In this document: in pieces, positions 39,918 through 48,309 of the stretch
Position numbering within the stretch: position 1 is the first letter of the stretch
Layout: each line of letters starts with the position of its first letter
From: Oscillospiraceae bacterium
GTDB lineage: Bacteria > Bacillota > Clostridia > Oscillospirales > CAG-272
Reading direction: 5' to 3'
Length of the DNA stretch: 64,000 bases
Assembly: GCA_015064885.1 (NCBI GenBank)
Contig: SVRJ01000002.1
Location: forward strand, 1 to 64,000
Made by a program: the position numbers and the translations under genes
The notes under the pieces: generated by a model
The model's input: only the letters and a program-made list of their open reading frames with translations
Database searches by the model: none
Told to the model about the DNA's origin: nothing

Positions 39918-42143
39918 TCAATCGTCAAAGGAAAGCTGATTTTTAAGAAGAGTACCGGTTGCGGGGAACTTGTACTTTTTGAAGCCCTTAGAGGAGCCGA
40001 TGTAAGGCTCTATCTCTGTTGTTGCAAGCTTAAGGCTTGCACCCTTCTTCAGAGTGAAGAGCTGAGTTCCTCTGCTCTTCTTTGTAGTCTTGATTTCTAC
40101 CGCCGAGCTTGAAAGTACGATAGCTCTGTCGTCGGTCGAGAGAAGAAGAATATCGAAGTCGTTATTCTTCTTTTGCCTGAATACGCCTACCGCGCGGCTG
40201 TCAGCATAGAATGCGCCGGTGAGCTTCTTTCTTGCACCCTTGGTAGCGTAGAGCGATAGGGGTATCCTTACGCCCTTGCCGTTTTCGAAGATATAGATTA
40301 TACTGTCCTCCTCGGGATACTCGCGGATATCCATCATAGCTATCGGTTTTTCGTTCTCCTCCATCTTGAGAATATTGGGGAGATAATCACCTATAGCACT
40401 TGCTTTTTGGGTCTTCAACTCGCTTGCACGCACACGGTATATCTGTCCGAGCGTGGTAAAGAAGACAAGCTCCGCATTGTTGTCGGAATCAAAGGAGGAT
40501 ACTATGCAGTCACCGTCCTTGAGATACTGCTCGTCGTTTCCTCTCATAGACTGAGAGGTTATCTTCTTGAAGTATCCGTCTCTTGTAAGGACGAAGTGAG
40601 CGTTGTACTGCTCGACGAAGTCCTTTTCGTTGAATACGGTTATCTCGCTTTGTCCGACTATCTCGGTCTTTCTCGGCTGACCGTATTTCTTTTTTATTTC
40701 GGTAAGCTCGGAGATTATGAGCTGCTTCTGTTTATACTCGTCTGCGAGTATCTCCTCACTCTCCGCGATCTTTTTGCGAAGGTCCTCTATCTCGGATATC
40801 TTGTTGAGGATATATTCTCTGTTGAGATTTCTGAGCTTTATCTCCGCGATATATTCCGCTTGTATGCGGTCGATCGTGAAGCCCTTCATAAGGTTGGGAA
40901 CAACGTCCGCTTCCTTTTCGGTATTTCTTATTATGCGGATCGCCTTGTCGATGTCGAGGAGTATCTTTCCGAGAGCCATCAGGAGGTGGAGCTTGTCTTT
41001 CATTTTCTGAAGGTCAAAGGCAACCATTCTTCTTACACACGAAAGCCTGAACTTTATCCACTCGTCGATTATTCCGCGCACACCGAGCTGCATGGGAACG
41101 AGGTCGATAAGCACGTTGAAGTTACAGCTGAACGAATCCTCAAGAGGAGTCAGCTTATAAAGTCTTGTCATTATTTCGTCGGGATCCGATCCCTTCTTGA
41201 TATCGATGGCGAACTTGAAGCCCGAGAGATCTATCTCGTCTCTGTAGTCGATAAGCTCCTTGATCTTGCCCTTTTCCATGAGAGTGTCGAGAGATTTGCA
41301 TATAGCTTCAATAGACGTGGAATAAGGTATCTCGGTTACTATTATCGTGTTGTTCTTTTTATCGAAGGTATATTTTGATCTTACGTTGAACGAACCCTTG
41401 CCGGTCTCGAAGATCTTTTTCATCGTATCCTCGTTATAAATGAGGATACCTCCACCCGGAAAGTCGGGAGCCTTGATAAGCGACATAAGCTTTTCGGTGG
41501 TACACTTCGGATTCTTCAGAACGGCTATTGTTCCGTCGCATACCTCAGCAAGGTTGAAAGAGCAAATAGTGCTTGCCATACCTACCGCTATTCCGAGATT
41601 TGCGTTTACGAGGATATTCGGGAAGGTAGTGGGGAGAAGGCATGGCTCTTTCATGGTTCCGTCGTAGTTGTCGGTAAAGTTTACGGCATCCTTATCTATT
41701 CCTTCAAATATCTGCGTGCTGAATTTATCGAGACGCACCTCGGTGTAACGGGGGGCGGCAAATTTCATGTTTGACGAATATTGCTTTCCGAATGCACCCT
41801 TTGAGTCTATAAAAGGATGGAGAAGAGATTCGTTCGAGCGTGTCAGACGTACCATTGTCTCGTAAATCGACATATCTCCGTGAGGGTTGAGCTGCATGGT
41901 AGCTCCGACGACGTTCGCACTCTTTGTTCTCGGACCCGAAAGGAGTCCCATCTTGAACATCGTATAAAGCAGTTTTCTGTGTGATGGCTTGAATCCGTCT
42001 ATCTCGGGGATGGCACGGCTTCTTATTGCCATCATCGCATAAGGCATATAGTTTTTTTCTACCGAATCGGTTATAAGCTGCTCTGTTACGGGAGCGGGAA
42101 TTATCTCTCTCGGTGCGGCTTCTGTTTTTTTCTTTCTTGCCAT
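39918..42143 (-). CDS. Type IIA topoisomerase A subunit (ParC/GyrA family)
   Basis: The 741-residue protein has the breakage-reunion domain with the catalytic Tyr at about residue 133 (AAPRYTEV) and the winged-helix region RAIPEIDGFKPSHRKLLY. The C-terminal beta-pinwheel is short and lacks a GyrA-box (QRRGGKG), so a topoisomerase IV-like role is more likely than gyrase. In the quinolone-resistance region the usual Ser83 is Met91 and Asp87 is Glu95. The B subunit gene is not adjacent, which is unusual for parC. It is 27 bases downstream of tsaC. Confidence 0.88.
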   Translation of the reverse strand: MARKKKTEAAPREIIPAPVTEQLITDSVEKNYMPYAMMAIRSRAIPEIDGFKPSHRKLLYTMFKMGLLSGPRTKSANVVGATMQLNPHGDMSIYETMVRLTRSNESLLHPFIDSKGAFGKQYSSNMKFAAPRYTEVRLDKFSTQIFEGIDKDAVNFTDNYDGTMKEPCLLPTTFPNILVNANLGIAVGMASTICSFNLAEVCDGTIAVLKNPKCTTEKLMSLIKAPDFPGGGILIYNEDTMKKIFETGKGSFNVRSKYTFDKKNNTIIVTEIPYSTSIEAICKSLDTLMEKGKIKELIDYRDEIDLSGFKFAIDIKKGSDPDEIMTRLYKLTPLEDSFSCNFNVLIDLVPMQLGVRGIIDEWIKFRLSCVRRMVAFDLQKMKDKLHLLMALGKILLDIDKAIRIIRNTEKEADVVPNLMKGFTIDRIQAEYIAEIKLRNLNREYILNKISEIEDLRKKIAESEEILADEYKQKQLIISELTEIKKKYGQPRKTEIVGQSEITVFNEKDFVEQYNAHFVLTRDGYFKKITSQSMRGNDEQYLKDGDCIVSSFDSDNNAELVFFTTLGQIYRVRASELKTQKASAIGDYLPNILKMEENEKPIAMMDIREYPEEDSIIYIFENGKGVRIPLSLYATKGARKKLTGAFYADSRAVGVFRQKKNNDFDILLLSTDDRAIVLSSSAVEIKTTKKSRGTQLFTLKKGASLKLATTEIEPYIGSSKGFKKYKFPATGTLLKNQLSFDD

Positions 42144-42170
42144 ATAGGGTAGTTTTTCCTTTCGGTTGAT

Positions 42171-43208
42171 TTAAAGTTTGATTATGCGGTGCGCCGACGC
42201 GCGTATGAGTCGGTTGAATAGAGCGAGCTCTACACCTTCGGTTCCGGGGAGTCTTGAGATTATCATATCGGCACCCTCCTCGTCAGCTTCGCGGAGAGCG
42301 GAGAATATCCTTGCCGCCTGTGAGAGAGGGTCCTTTCTCGAGCCTATGTTTATGAGCTTTATTTTTTCGCAGAGCTTTCCTTCATCCTCGTCGAGTGAGA
42401 GGAATACCGTTCTGCCACCGAGTGCGTTTACGTAAGAATATACGTCCTCATCCCTTCCGTCCAGAAGAATGAAATCGGTGGACGGTGCGTAGTGTCTGTA
42501 CATCATTCCGGGAGAGAGGGGCTGAGTGTCTGCGGAAAGCTCCTCGAGAACACCCTTTGCGATCTGAACGCTCGCACCGGTAGCTTCGCTTATCTCGTCT
42601 ACCGTTATTGCTCCGGGACGAAGAAGAGTAATGCTTCCGTCGTCGTTCGGCTTTACTATTGTTGACTCAAGACCGATCTCACAGTCACCGCCGTCTACGA
42701 TAACGTCAACTCTTCCGTAGAGATCGTCTATACAGTATCTCGCACACGTGGGAGACGGCTTGCCCGAAAGGTTTGCGCTCGGAGCAGCTATAGGAAGTCC
42801 GCATTCCGAGATTATTGCTCTTGCTATCGGGTGGGATGGGCACCTTACCGCAACCGTGTCAAGTCCGCCCGTAACAGAGAAGGGAATTACGTCCTTCTTT
42901 TTCAGTATTACCGTAAGAGGACCCGGCATAAAAGCATCGGCAAGCTTTTTGTATATTTCATTTGTAAAGCAGTACTTTTCGGCATCCGAGGGGTCTGAGA
43001 CGTGTATTATCAGCGGATTGTTCGAGGGTCTGCCCTTTGCACTGTATACGGCAAGAGCCGCCTTTTCACTTGTTCCGTCGGCTCCGAGACCGTATACCGT
43101 TTCTGTCGGGAAGACAACGAGCCCGCCCGAGATTATCGTTTCCTTTATCAAAGACAGCTCTTTTTTTGTAAGCTCTCTTTCCTTTGCGTCTATAATTTCA
43201 GTCGTCAT
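42171..43208 (-). CDS. tsaC: L-threonylcarbamoyladenylate synthase (TsaC/Sua5 type)
   Basis: The ATG at 43208 follows AAGGA and is preferred over a TTG at 43223. The 345-residue protein has the YrdC/TsaC domain (about 1-205) with VFPTETVYGLGADG, KGRPSNNPLIIH and SANLSGKPSPT, then a Sua5 C-terminal domain (about 235-340). It makes threonylcarbamoyl-AMP from threonine, bicarbonate and ATP for the tRNA t6A modification completed by TsaD. It follows prfA by 11 bases. Confidence 0.95.
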   Translation of the reverse strand: MTTEIIDAKERELTKKELSLIKETIISGGLVVFPTETVYGLGADGTSEKAALAVYSAKGRPSNNPLIIHVSDPSDAEKYCFTNEIYKKLADAFMPGPLTVILKKKDVIPFSVTGGLDTVAVRCPSHPIARAIISECGLPIAAPSANLSGKPSPTCARYCIDDLYGRVDVIVDGGDCEIGLESTIVKPNDDGSITLLRPGAITVDEISEATGASVQIAKGVLEELSADTQPLSPGMMYRHYAPSTDFILLDGRDEDVYSYVNALGGRTVFLSLDEDEGKLCEKIKLINIGSRKDPLSQAARIFSALREADEEGADMIISRLPGTEGVELALFNRLIRASAHRIIKL

Positions 43209-43219
43209 AATTTTCCTTG

Positions 43220-44281
43220 TCAAGATTTCAGCTTTTCCGCTGTGTCCGCAGTTATCAGAGCGTCTATCATATCGTTTATGTCTCCGTTGAGAAACGCCTC
43301 TATTGAATAAAGAGTGAGTCCTATTCTGTGGTCGGTGACTCTCCCCTGCGGATAATTGTAGGTCCTTATACGTTCGCTGCGGTCGCCCGTACCGACCTGG
43401 CTCTTTCTGTCCGAGGCTATTTTATCCGCCTGTTCTCTTTGCTTTATATCGAGTAATTTTGATTTGAGAAGCTTCATTGCCTTGTCGCGGTTCTTGTATT
43501 GGCTTCTCTCCTCCTGACATTCTATAACTATTCCCGACGGCTTGTGCGTAAGCCTTACCGCCGATTCCGTCTTGTTTACGTGCTGACCTCCCGCGCCCGA
43601 GCTTTTGCAGGATTCTATTTTGATGTCAGCGGGATTTATTTCTATTTCCACGTCCTCCGCTTCGGGAAGGACCGCTACGGTAACCGTGGAGGTGTGTATG
43701 CGCCCCTGCGATTCTGTTTCCGGAACGCGCTGTACTCTGTGAACTCCGCTTTCGAACTTCATTCTCGAATAGGCACCCTCGCCCTCAAGCATAAAGACGA
43801 CCTCCTTAAAGCCTCCGAGTCCGGTCTCGTTTACGTTCATGAGAGAGGCTTTAAAGCCGTTTGCCTCGGCAAACATATTGTACATCCTATAGAGAACGTA
43901 GACAAAGAGTGCCGCTTCTTCGCCGCCCGCACCCGCACGTATTTCGACGATAACGTTTTTGTCATCGTTCGGATCCTTGGGGAGAAGAAGTATCTTAAGC
44001 TCCTGCTCGCATCTTTCGAGGGCTTCCGCTCCTTCGCGTATTTCCTCTTCGCAAAGCGCACAAAGCTCTTTATCGCTTTCAAGCTCAAGCATTGCTTTGG
44101 CGTCTTCTATTGTCTGCTTTACCGAATTGTACTCGCGCAGCTTCATAACTATTGGAGAGAGGTTTTTATACTCCTTCATAAGTGCGGTGTACTTTTCTAT
44201 ATCCGAGATAACGTCCGGATCCGAGAGAGAGCTCTCGATCGATATGAATTTTTCCTCTGCCGCCTTAAGCCTGTCAAACAT
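43220..44281 (-). CDS. prfA: Peptide chain release factor 1
   Basis: The ATG at 44281 (MFDRLKAAEEKF) matches the usual RF1 start and follows AGGAG; an upstream in-frame start at 44323 would add a non-family extension. The 353-residue protein has the GGQ motif (SSGAGGQHVNKTESAVR, about residue 225) and the PETES-type segment upstream (VPETESQGRIHTS). RF1 releases peptides at UAA and UAG. Grouping with tsaC is common in Firmicutes, although prmC is not present here. Confidence 0.97.
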   Translation of the reverse strand: MFDRLKAAEEKFISIESSLSDPDVISDIEKYTALMKEYKNLSPIVMKLREYNSVKQTIEDAKAMLELESDKELCALCEEEIREGAEALERCEQELKILLLPKDPNDDKNVIVEIRAGAGGEEAALFVYVLYRMYNMFAEANGFKASLMNVNETGLGGFKEVVFMLEGEGAYSRMKFESGVHRVQRVPETESQGRIHTSTVTVAVLPEAEDVEIEINPADIKIESCKSSGAGGQHVNKTESAVRLTHKPSGIVIECQEERSQYKNRDKAMKLLKSKLLDIKQREQADKIASDRKSQVGTGDRSERIRTYNYPQGRVTDHRIGLTLYSIEAFLNGDINDMIDALITADTAEKLKS

Positions 44282-44313
44282 TTTGCCTGTGCTCCTGGAT
44301 TTAAGTTTTATTT

Positions 44314-44353
44314 CTCCGCTCAATACCGTATGTCAAAGCGGCATTGAGCGGAG
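44314..44353. repeat. Inverted repeat between the M18 peptidase gene and prfA
   Basis: CTCCGCTCAATACCG and CGGCATTGAGCGGAG are 15-base arms with one mismatch around a ten-base loop. On the minus strand it is followed by AAATAAAA rather than T, so it is not a terminator; it may be an mRNA-stabilising or processing hairpin. Confidence 0.7.
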
Positions 44354-44371
44354 CTTATACAAAAGACCCGA

Positions 44372-45757
44372 TCAGTCGAATTTGTTGAATGCGCTGAATG
44401 CGCGGTAAGCCTCGTAAAGGTCTACCTTTGCAATGACCTCATAGGGTGCGTGCATTGCGATAACGGGAACTCCGAGATCTACTGTTTCTATATTGCAGTT
44501 AGCGATGAATTTTGCAACGGTTCCGCCGCCTCCACCGTCAACTTTTCCGAGCTCTGCACTCTGCCACGTGATACCCTCGCTGTCCATCATTCCTCTGAGC
44601 CATCCGATATATTCTGCCGACGCATCGTTTGTTGAGGATTTTCCGCCTGAGCCGGTGAACTTGGTAAGAACTACGCCGCAGGAGAGGAGGGCGGAGTTTC
44701 TTCTTTCAAATGCGTGAGCGAAATTAGGGTCGTATGCAGCGGAAACGTCTGCGCTGAGGCACTTGGAGTTTGCTCTTACAACTCTCTCGTTTCCTCCGAG
44801 ATTGAGTGCGAGCTCACAGATGAGGTCAGAGAATATAACAGACTTCATACCTGTGTTTCCTTCGCTTCCCGTCTCCTCCTTGTCTGCAAGGATGCACATA
44901 AGCGTGTGCTTGGGCGATTCTGCTTCGAATATAGCTCTGAGTGCGGGATATGCGCATACTCTGTCGTCGTGACCGTATCCGCATATGAGAGAACGGTCAA
45001 ATCCGACGTCTCTCGATCTTCCTGCGGGAACTACGCAAAGCTCGGAGCTGAGGAAATCCTTTTCGCTGATACCGTATTTTTCGCTGAGGAAATTCAGTAC
45101 GTTGAGCTTTATAGCATCCTTTTCTTCACCCTCGAGAGGCGCGCTTCCGCAGAGGACGTTGAGCTTTTCACCGTCGAATGCTTCGCCGAGAGGCTTTCTG
45201 TAGTCGTCTCTTGCAAGGTGGGGAAGCAGATCGTTTATATAGAATACGGGATCCGAGTCATCCTCGCCTACGCAAATATTTACTACTTCACCGTCAGTCT
45301 TTACTACTACGCCGTGAAGAGCGAGAGGAGTTGCAAGCCAGTGATACTTCCTTATTCCTCCGTAGTAGTGCGTTTTGAAGAAGGACATACCCTCGTCCTC
45401 ATAAAGAGGATTCTGCTTCAAGTCGATTCTGGGGGAATCTATGTGTGCTGCCGATATACGGACACCGTTGTTTATGCTTTCGCTTCCGGGCACGAAAACG
45501 ATAAAGCTCTTCCCTCTGTTGTTGAGGTAGTATTTTCCGCCCTTTTCTATTTTGTCGCCCATCTTGTACTCTACAAAGCCCTTTTCCTTTGCAAGCTCGA
45601 TGGCGCTTGATACCGCTTCTCTTTCCGTTTTTGAGGAGTCAAGATACTTTACGTACTCTACAGAAAATGCATGAGCGTCCTTTACCTTTTCCGCGCTCTG
45701 CTCTGTGTAGAAATTCTTCTTGACGTAGGTTATTTCCTTTTTGGTTTCTTCGTTCAT
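44372..45757 (-). CDS. M18-family aminopeptidase
   Basis: The 461-residue metallopeptidase has the M18 blocks: AAHIDSPRIDLK (metal His and Asp), THYYGGIRKYHW, DKEETGSEGNTG (catalytic Glu and metal Glu), DVSAAYDPNFA and a C-terminal Gly-rich DGGGGGTVAKF with a later metal His (MHAPYE). It removes N-terminal residues, usually acidic or neutral, from peptides in the cytoplasm. It is followed by a 90-base gap with a hairpin before prfA. Confidence 0.93.
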   Translation of the reverse strand: MNEETKKEITYVKKNFYTEQSAEKVKDAHAFSVEYVKYLDSSKTEREAVSSAIELAKEKGFVEYKMGDKIEKGGKYYLNNRGKSFIVFVPGSESINNGVRISAAHIDSPRIDLKQNPLYEDEGMSFFKTHYYGGIRKYHWLATPLALHGVVVKTDGEVVNICVGEDDSDPVFYINDLLPHLARDDYRKPLGEAFDGEKLNVLCGSAPLEGEEKDAIKLNVLNFLSEKYGISEKDFLSSELCVVPAGRSRDVGFDRSLICGYGHDDRVCAYPALRAIFEAESPKHTLMCILADKEETGSEGNTGMKSVIFSDLICELALNLGGNERVVRANSKCLSADVSAAYDPNFAHAFERRNSALLSCGVVLTKFTGSGGKSSTNDASAEYIGWLRGMMDSEGITWQSAELGKVDGGGGGTVAKFIANCNIETVDLGVPVIAMHAPYEVIAKVDLYEAYRAFSAFNKFD

Positions 45758-45787
45758 GATAGATCCTTCCTTTTACAGTTTGATATA

Positions 45788-46366
45788 TTATTTATTACCG
45801 AAGTAAAGCTTGACGTATTTTTCTTCTGTTTTTATATATTCGTAGAATTCTTTTCCGACGCTTTCGGGTACCGAAACGAGGCTTCCCGTGATGTCTGTGT
45901 AGTCCGAGCTTTTGAGCCAGTCCTCCGCGTTCTCAATTCCGTGAAGAAGCGCGGCATATACGGCGTTCTTGTCTCCGAGGCTTGAATACAGCTTTGATAT
46001 TATCTGCACACCGAAGAGAAGGTTGTAGGATGGATTTCTCAGCATATCCTCGGTTATTTTAACGTCGTACGAGTCTTTTATTATTTCCACGTCCTTTATG
46101 CTGAGCCCCATATATCCGTATCTTCCGTCATTCTCATAGAAGCGTGTACAGTTGCTTCTCATCTTCATCACCGTGTAGATCATCTCCTCGGGAATGCCGT
46201 ACTGCTTTGAATATTTTTCTACAGTTTCATAGACGCTTGCTTCCTCACCGAGAGAATATTCCTCACGCTCTTTTTTGTCGAGCACAAGGTCGATCGCCAG
46301 TGCCGTGACTACGGAAAGCACGAGAACCGTTACCGTTATAAAAAATCTTTTAAGCGAGTCCTTCAT
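45788..46366 (-). CDS. Lytic-transglycosylase-like (SLT) protein lacking the catalytic Glu
   Basis: The 192-residue protein has one N-terminal membrane segment (about residues 8-28) and an SLT-type lysozyme-like domain (about 42-175). In active enzymes the motif is ESxF...SxxGAxGLMQ; here the matching stretch reads MRSNCTRFYENDGRYGYMGLS, with Arg70 in the place of the catalytic Glu. It is therefore probably inactive and may bind glycan or regulate another enzyme. It starts inside coaE (17-base overlap). Confidence 0.75.
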   Translation of the reverse strand: MKDSLKRFFITVTVLVLSVVTALAIDLVLDKKEREEYSLGEEASVYETVEKYSKQYGIPEEMIYTVMKMRSNCTRFYENDGRYGYMGLSIKDVEIIKDSYDVKITEDMLRNPSYNLLFGVQIISKLYSSLGDKNAVYAALLHGIENAEDWLKSSDYTDITGSLVSVPESVGKEFYEYIKTEEKYVKLYFGNK

Positions 46367-46988
46367 TGTTCATATCCGCCTTTATGCCGAGAGACAGAGC
46401 TATCTCCCGTGCCTGTTTTTCAAGATCGCCCATGTCACCGTTGTTGTATACGGTGATATCTGATGCGGAAGAGTAGAATGAATCGTCCTTCTGCTTCCTT
46501 AGCCGCATGAGCGCTTGCTCCTTGGTTATTTTATCTCTTTCCATTATTCTCTCCAGGCGTTTTTCCCTGTCGGAGAGAACGCATATAACTATGTCACACG
46601 AAAGATGCATATTTGCTTCTATCAAGAGGGGCGCGTCTACTATGGCAAAGCGTATTCCGTTCCGCTCTGCATTTTCGATGCGTCTTTCGGTCTCCTCAAT
46701 AACGTATCTGTGTGTTATAGAGTTGAGTAAAAGCAGCTTGTCGCCGGCACCGTCGGCAAAAACCACGCTTGCGAGAGCCTTTCTGTCGACCCTGCCGTTT
46801 GATATTATCTCTTTCCCGAAGTTATCCGAAAGCTCGTCTCTGCAGCCGCTGTCAGACTCGAGAATGAAGTGATATATCTTATCCGCATCAAACACCGGGA
46901 TCCCGTAAAGAGATGAAAGTATCGACGAGAGAGCACCCTTACCCGCACCCGAAGGACCGGTTATTCCTATTCTGAAAAGCTTACTCAT
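46350..46988 (-). CDS. coaE: Dephospho-CoA kinase
   Basis: The 212-residue kinase has the P-loop GITGPSGAGKG near the N-terminus, the DADKIYH substrate motif, and the lid region RMERDKITKEQALMRL-type sequence (LERIMERDKITKEQALMR). It phosphorylates dephospho-CoA in the last step of coenzyme A synthesis. Its start overlaps the stop of the oxidoreductase gene by four bases and its end overlaps the SLT-like gene. Confidence 0.95.
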   Translation of the reverse strand: MSKLFRIGITGPSGAGKGALSSILSSLYGIPVFDADKIYHFILESDSGCRDELSDNFGKEIISNGRVDRKALASVVFADGAGDKLLLLNSITHRYVIEETERRIENAERNGIRFAIVDAPLLIEANMHLSCDIVICVLSDREKRLERIMERDKITKEQALMRLRKQKDDSFYSSASDITVYNNGDMGDLEKQAREIALSLGIKADMNNEGLA

Positions 46989-48121
46989 CTTAATATCTCC
47001 TCAATGCGTACCCATCTGCCCTCACGGTCGGAAACGTCGGCCGCGTCACAAAGAGCGGCTATATACGCTCCGTCAGAAAACGAAGGGATCATATTCTTTC
47101 CCTCACTTACCGAACGCAGAAATTCATACATGCTCATAACGTGACCTCTGAGCCATCCCTGAGTTGCTTTTGGAGAGGGAAAGCTTCCGAACGGATAAGG
47201 ATATCGCCCGTTACACTCTATGTGTGTATATCCGCAGTTTTTTCCGTATACACCGCCTCCGCTTGCGCTTTCGTAAAGCTTCAGAGTATCTATTTCCGCG
47301 AGAGAGAATTTGAGCGAGCCTTTCTCTCCGTAAACGCTTATCGAAAGATCGTCATTCGCTCCGCATATGAGCTTGCTTGCGTGGACGGTTCCGTGTGCAC
47401 CGCATTCGAGCACCGCATTTATGTATACCGCCTCGTCGGCATCAGTATCCCAATCGCTTCCGTCTACGCCCTTCCTCTGTGTGAAGGCTATCTGCTTTTT
47501 TGCGCTGATAAATGAGAAGCGTCCGCATAAATAATATACCAGATCGAGAGCATGGGATCCGAGGTCTCTGAGAACTCCGGCACCGTATGCACCGCTCTGC
47601 TTCCAGCCTGCGGTCTTCTTCGGATCAAGGCAGCTGTTGTGAAGGTAGGATGCTTCAAACGACAGTATCCTTCCTATCCTACCCTCGTCGATGATCTCCT
47701 TTGCACGCTTTATTGCGGATAGGTGTCTGTTGTTGAAAACTATTCCGTTTATCACACCGCTTGCCGCTATCTCCGCTTCCTTTGCCTCGGCGTACGTGGG
47801 ACAGAGAGGCTTTTCGCAGAGAATGTGCTTGCCTGCCGCTGCGGCAGCCTTTATCTGAGAAAGATGAAGATTGTTCGGTGTACATACGTCAACGACGTCA
47901 ACGTCGGGGTGTGCTATCAGCTCGTCTGCGTTTTTAAAAGCGACGGGAAATCCAAAGCGCTTGCATATATCCTCGCTCTTTTTTTGACTTGTTGTGCATA
48001 CACCGATTATTTTTGCCTCGAAACCGAGCTCGCTTGCAAAGAATTTAAGGTTTTCCACAGAGTATGAGTGTGCCATACCCATGTTACCGAATCCTATTAT
48101 TCCTATTCCGATCTTCCTCAT
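46985..48121 (-). CDS. Gfo/Idh/MocA-family oxidoreductase
   Basis: The 378-residue protein has an N-terminal Rossmann fold with GIGIIGFGNMGMAHSY, the EKPLC motif carrying the conserved Lys (about residue 99), and a C-terminal alpha/beta domain. Family members oxidise or reduce sugars and inositols with NAD(P). The substrate cannot be named. CGGAGG precedes the ATG. It heads the nine-gene minus-strand operon; an AT-rich region with several TATAAT-like boxes lies upstream. Confidence 0.9.
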   Translation of the reverse strand: MRKIGIGIIGFGNMGMAHSYSVENLKFFASELGFEAKIIGVCTTSQKKSEDICKRFGFPVAFKNADELIAHPDVDVVDVCTPNNLHLSQIKAAAAAGKHILCEKPLCPTYAEAKEAEIAASGVINGIVFNNRHLSAIKRAKEIIDEGRIGRILSFEASYLHNSCLDPKKTAGWKQSGAYGAGVLRDLGSHALDLVYYLCGRFSFISAKKQIAFTQRKGVDGSDWDTDADEAVYINAVLECGAHGTVHASKLICGANDDLSISVYGEKGSLKFSLAEIDTLKLYESASGGGVYGKNCGYTHIECNGRYPYPFGSFPSPKATQGWLRGHVMSMYEFLRSVSEGKNMIPSFSDGAYIAALCDAADVSDREGRWVRIEEILR

Positions 48122-48229
48122 AGCAGCCTCCGAAAAGCATTTATATTATATTTTACTATATATTTAATAACATAATCAATATATAAGTTTTATCTTTTTG
48201 TAAAATTTAATATTAACGCCTAAAGCCTA

Positions 48230-48258
48230 TTGCAATTTTTACGAAAAAGGAGTATAAT
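48230..48258 (+). promoter_or_regulatory. Promoter of the HAD-MurB gene
   Basis: TTGCAA and TATAAT are 17 bases apart, about 50 bases upstream of the start, which is preceded by AGGAGG. Confidence 0.75.
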
Positions 48259-48309
48259 ATTATACGGAGAATTGTAGCTTTATAAGATATATTATCAGGA
48301 GGACTTAAT

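Noticed and set aside
44314-44353. Terminator between the M18 peptidase gene and prfA
   Set aside because: The hairpin is followed by A-rich sequence on the transcribed strand, not a T-run.
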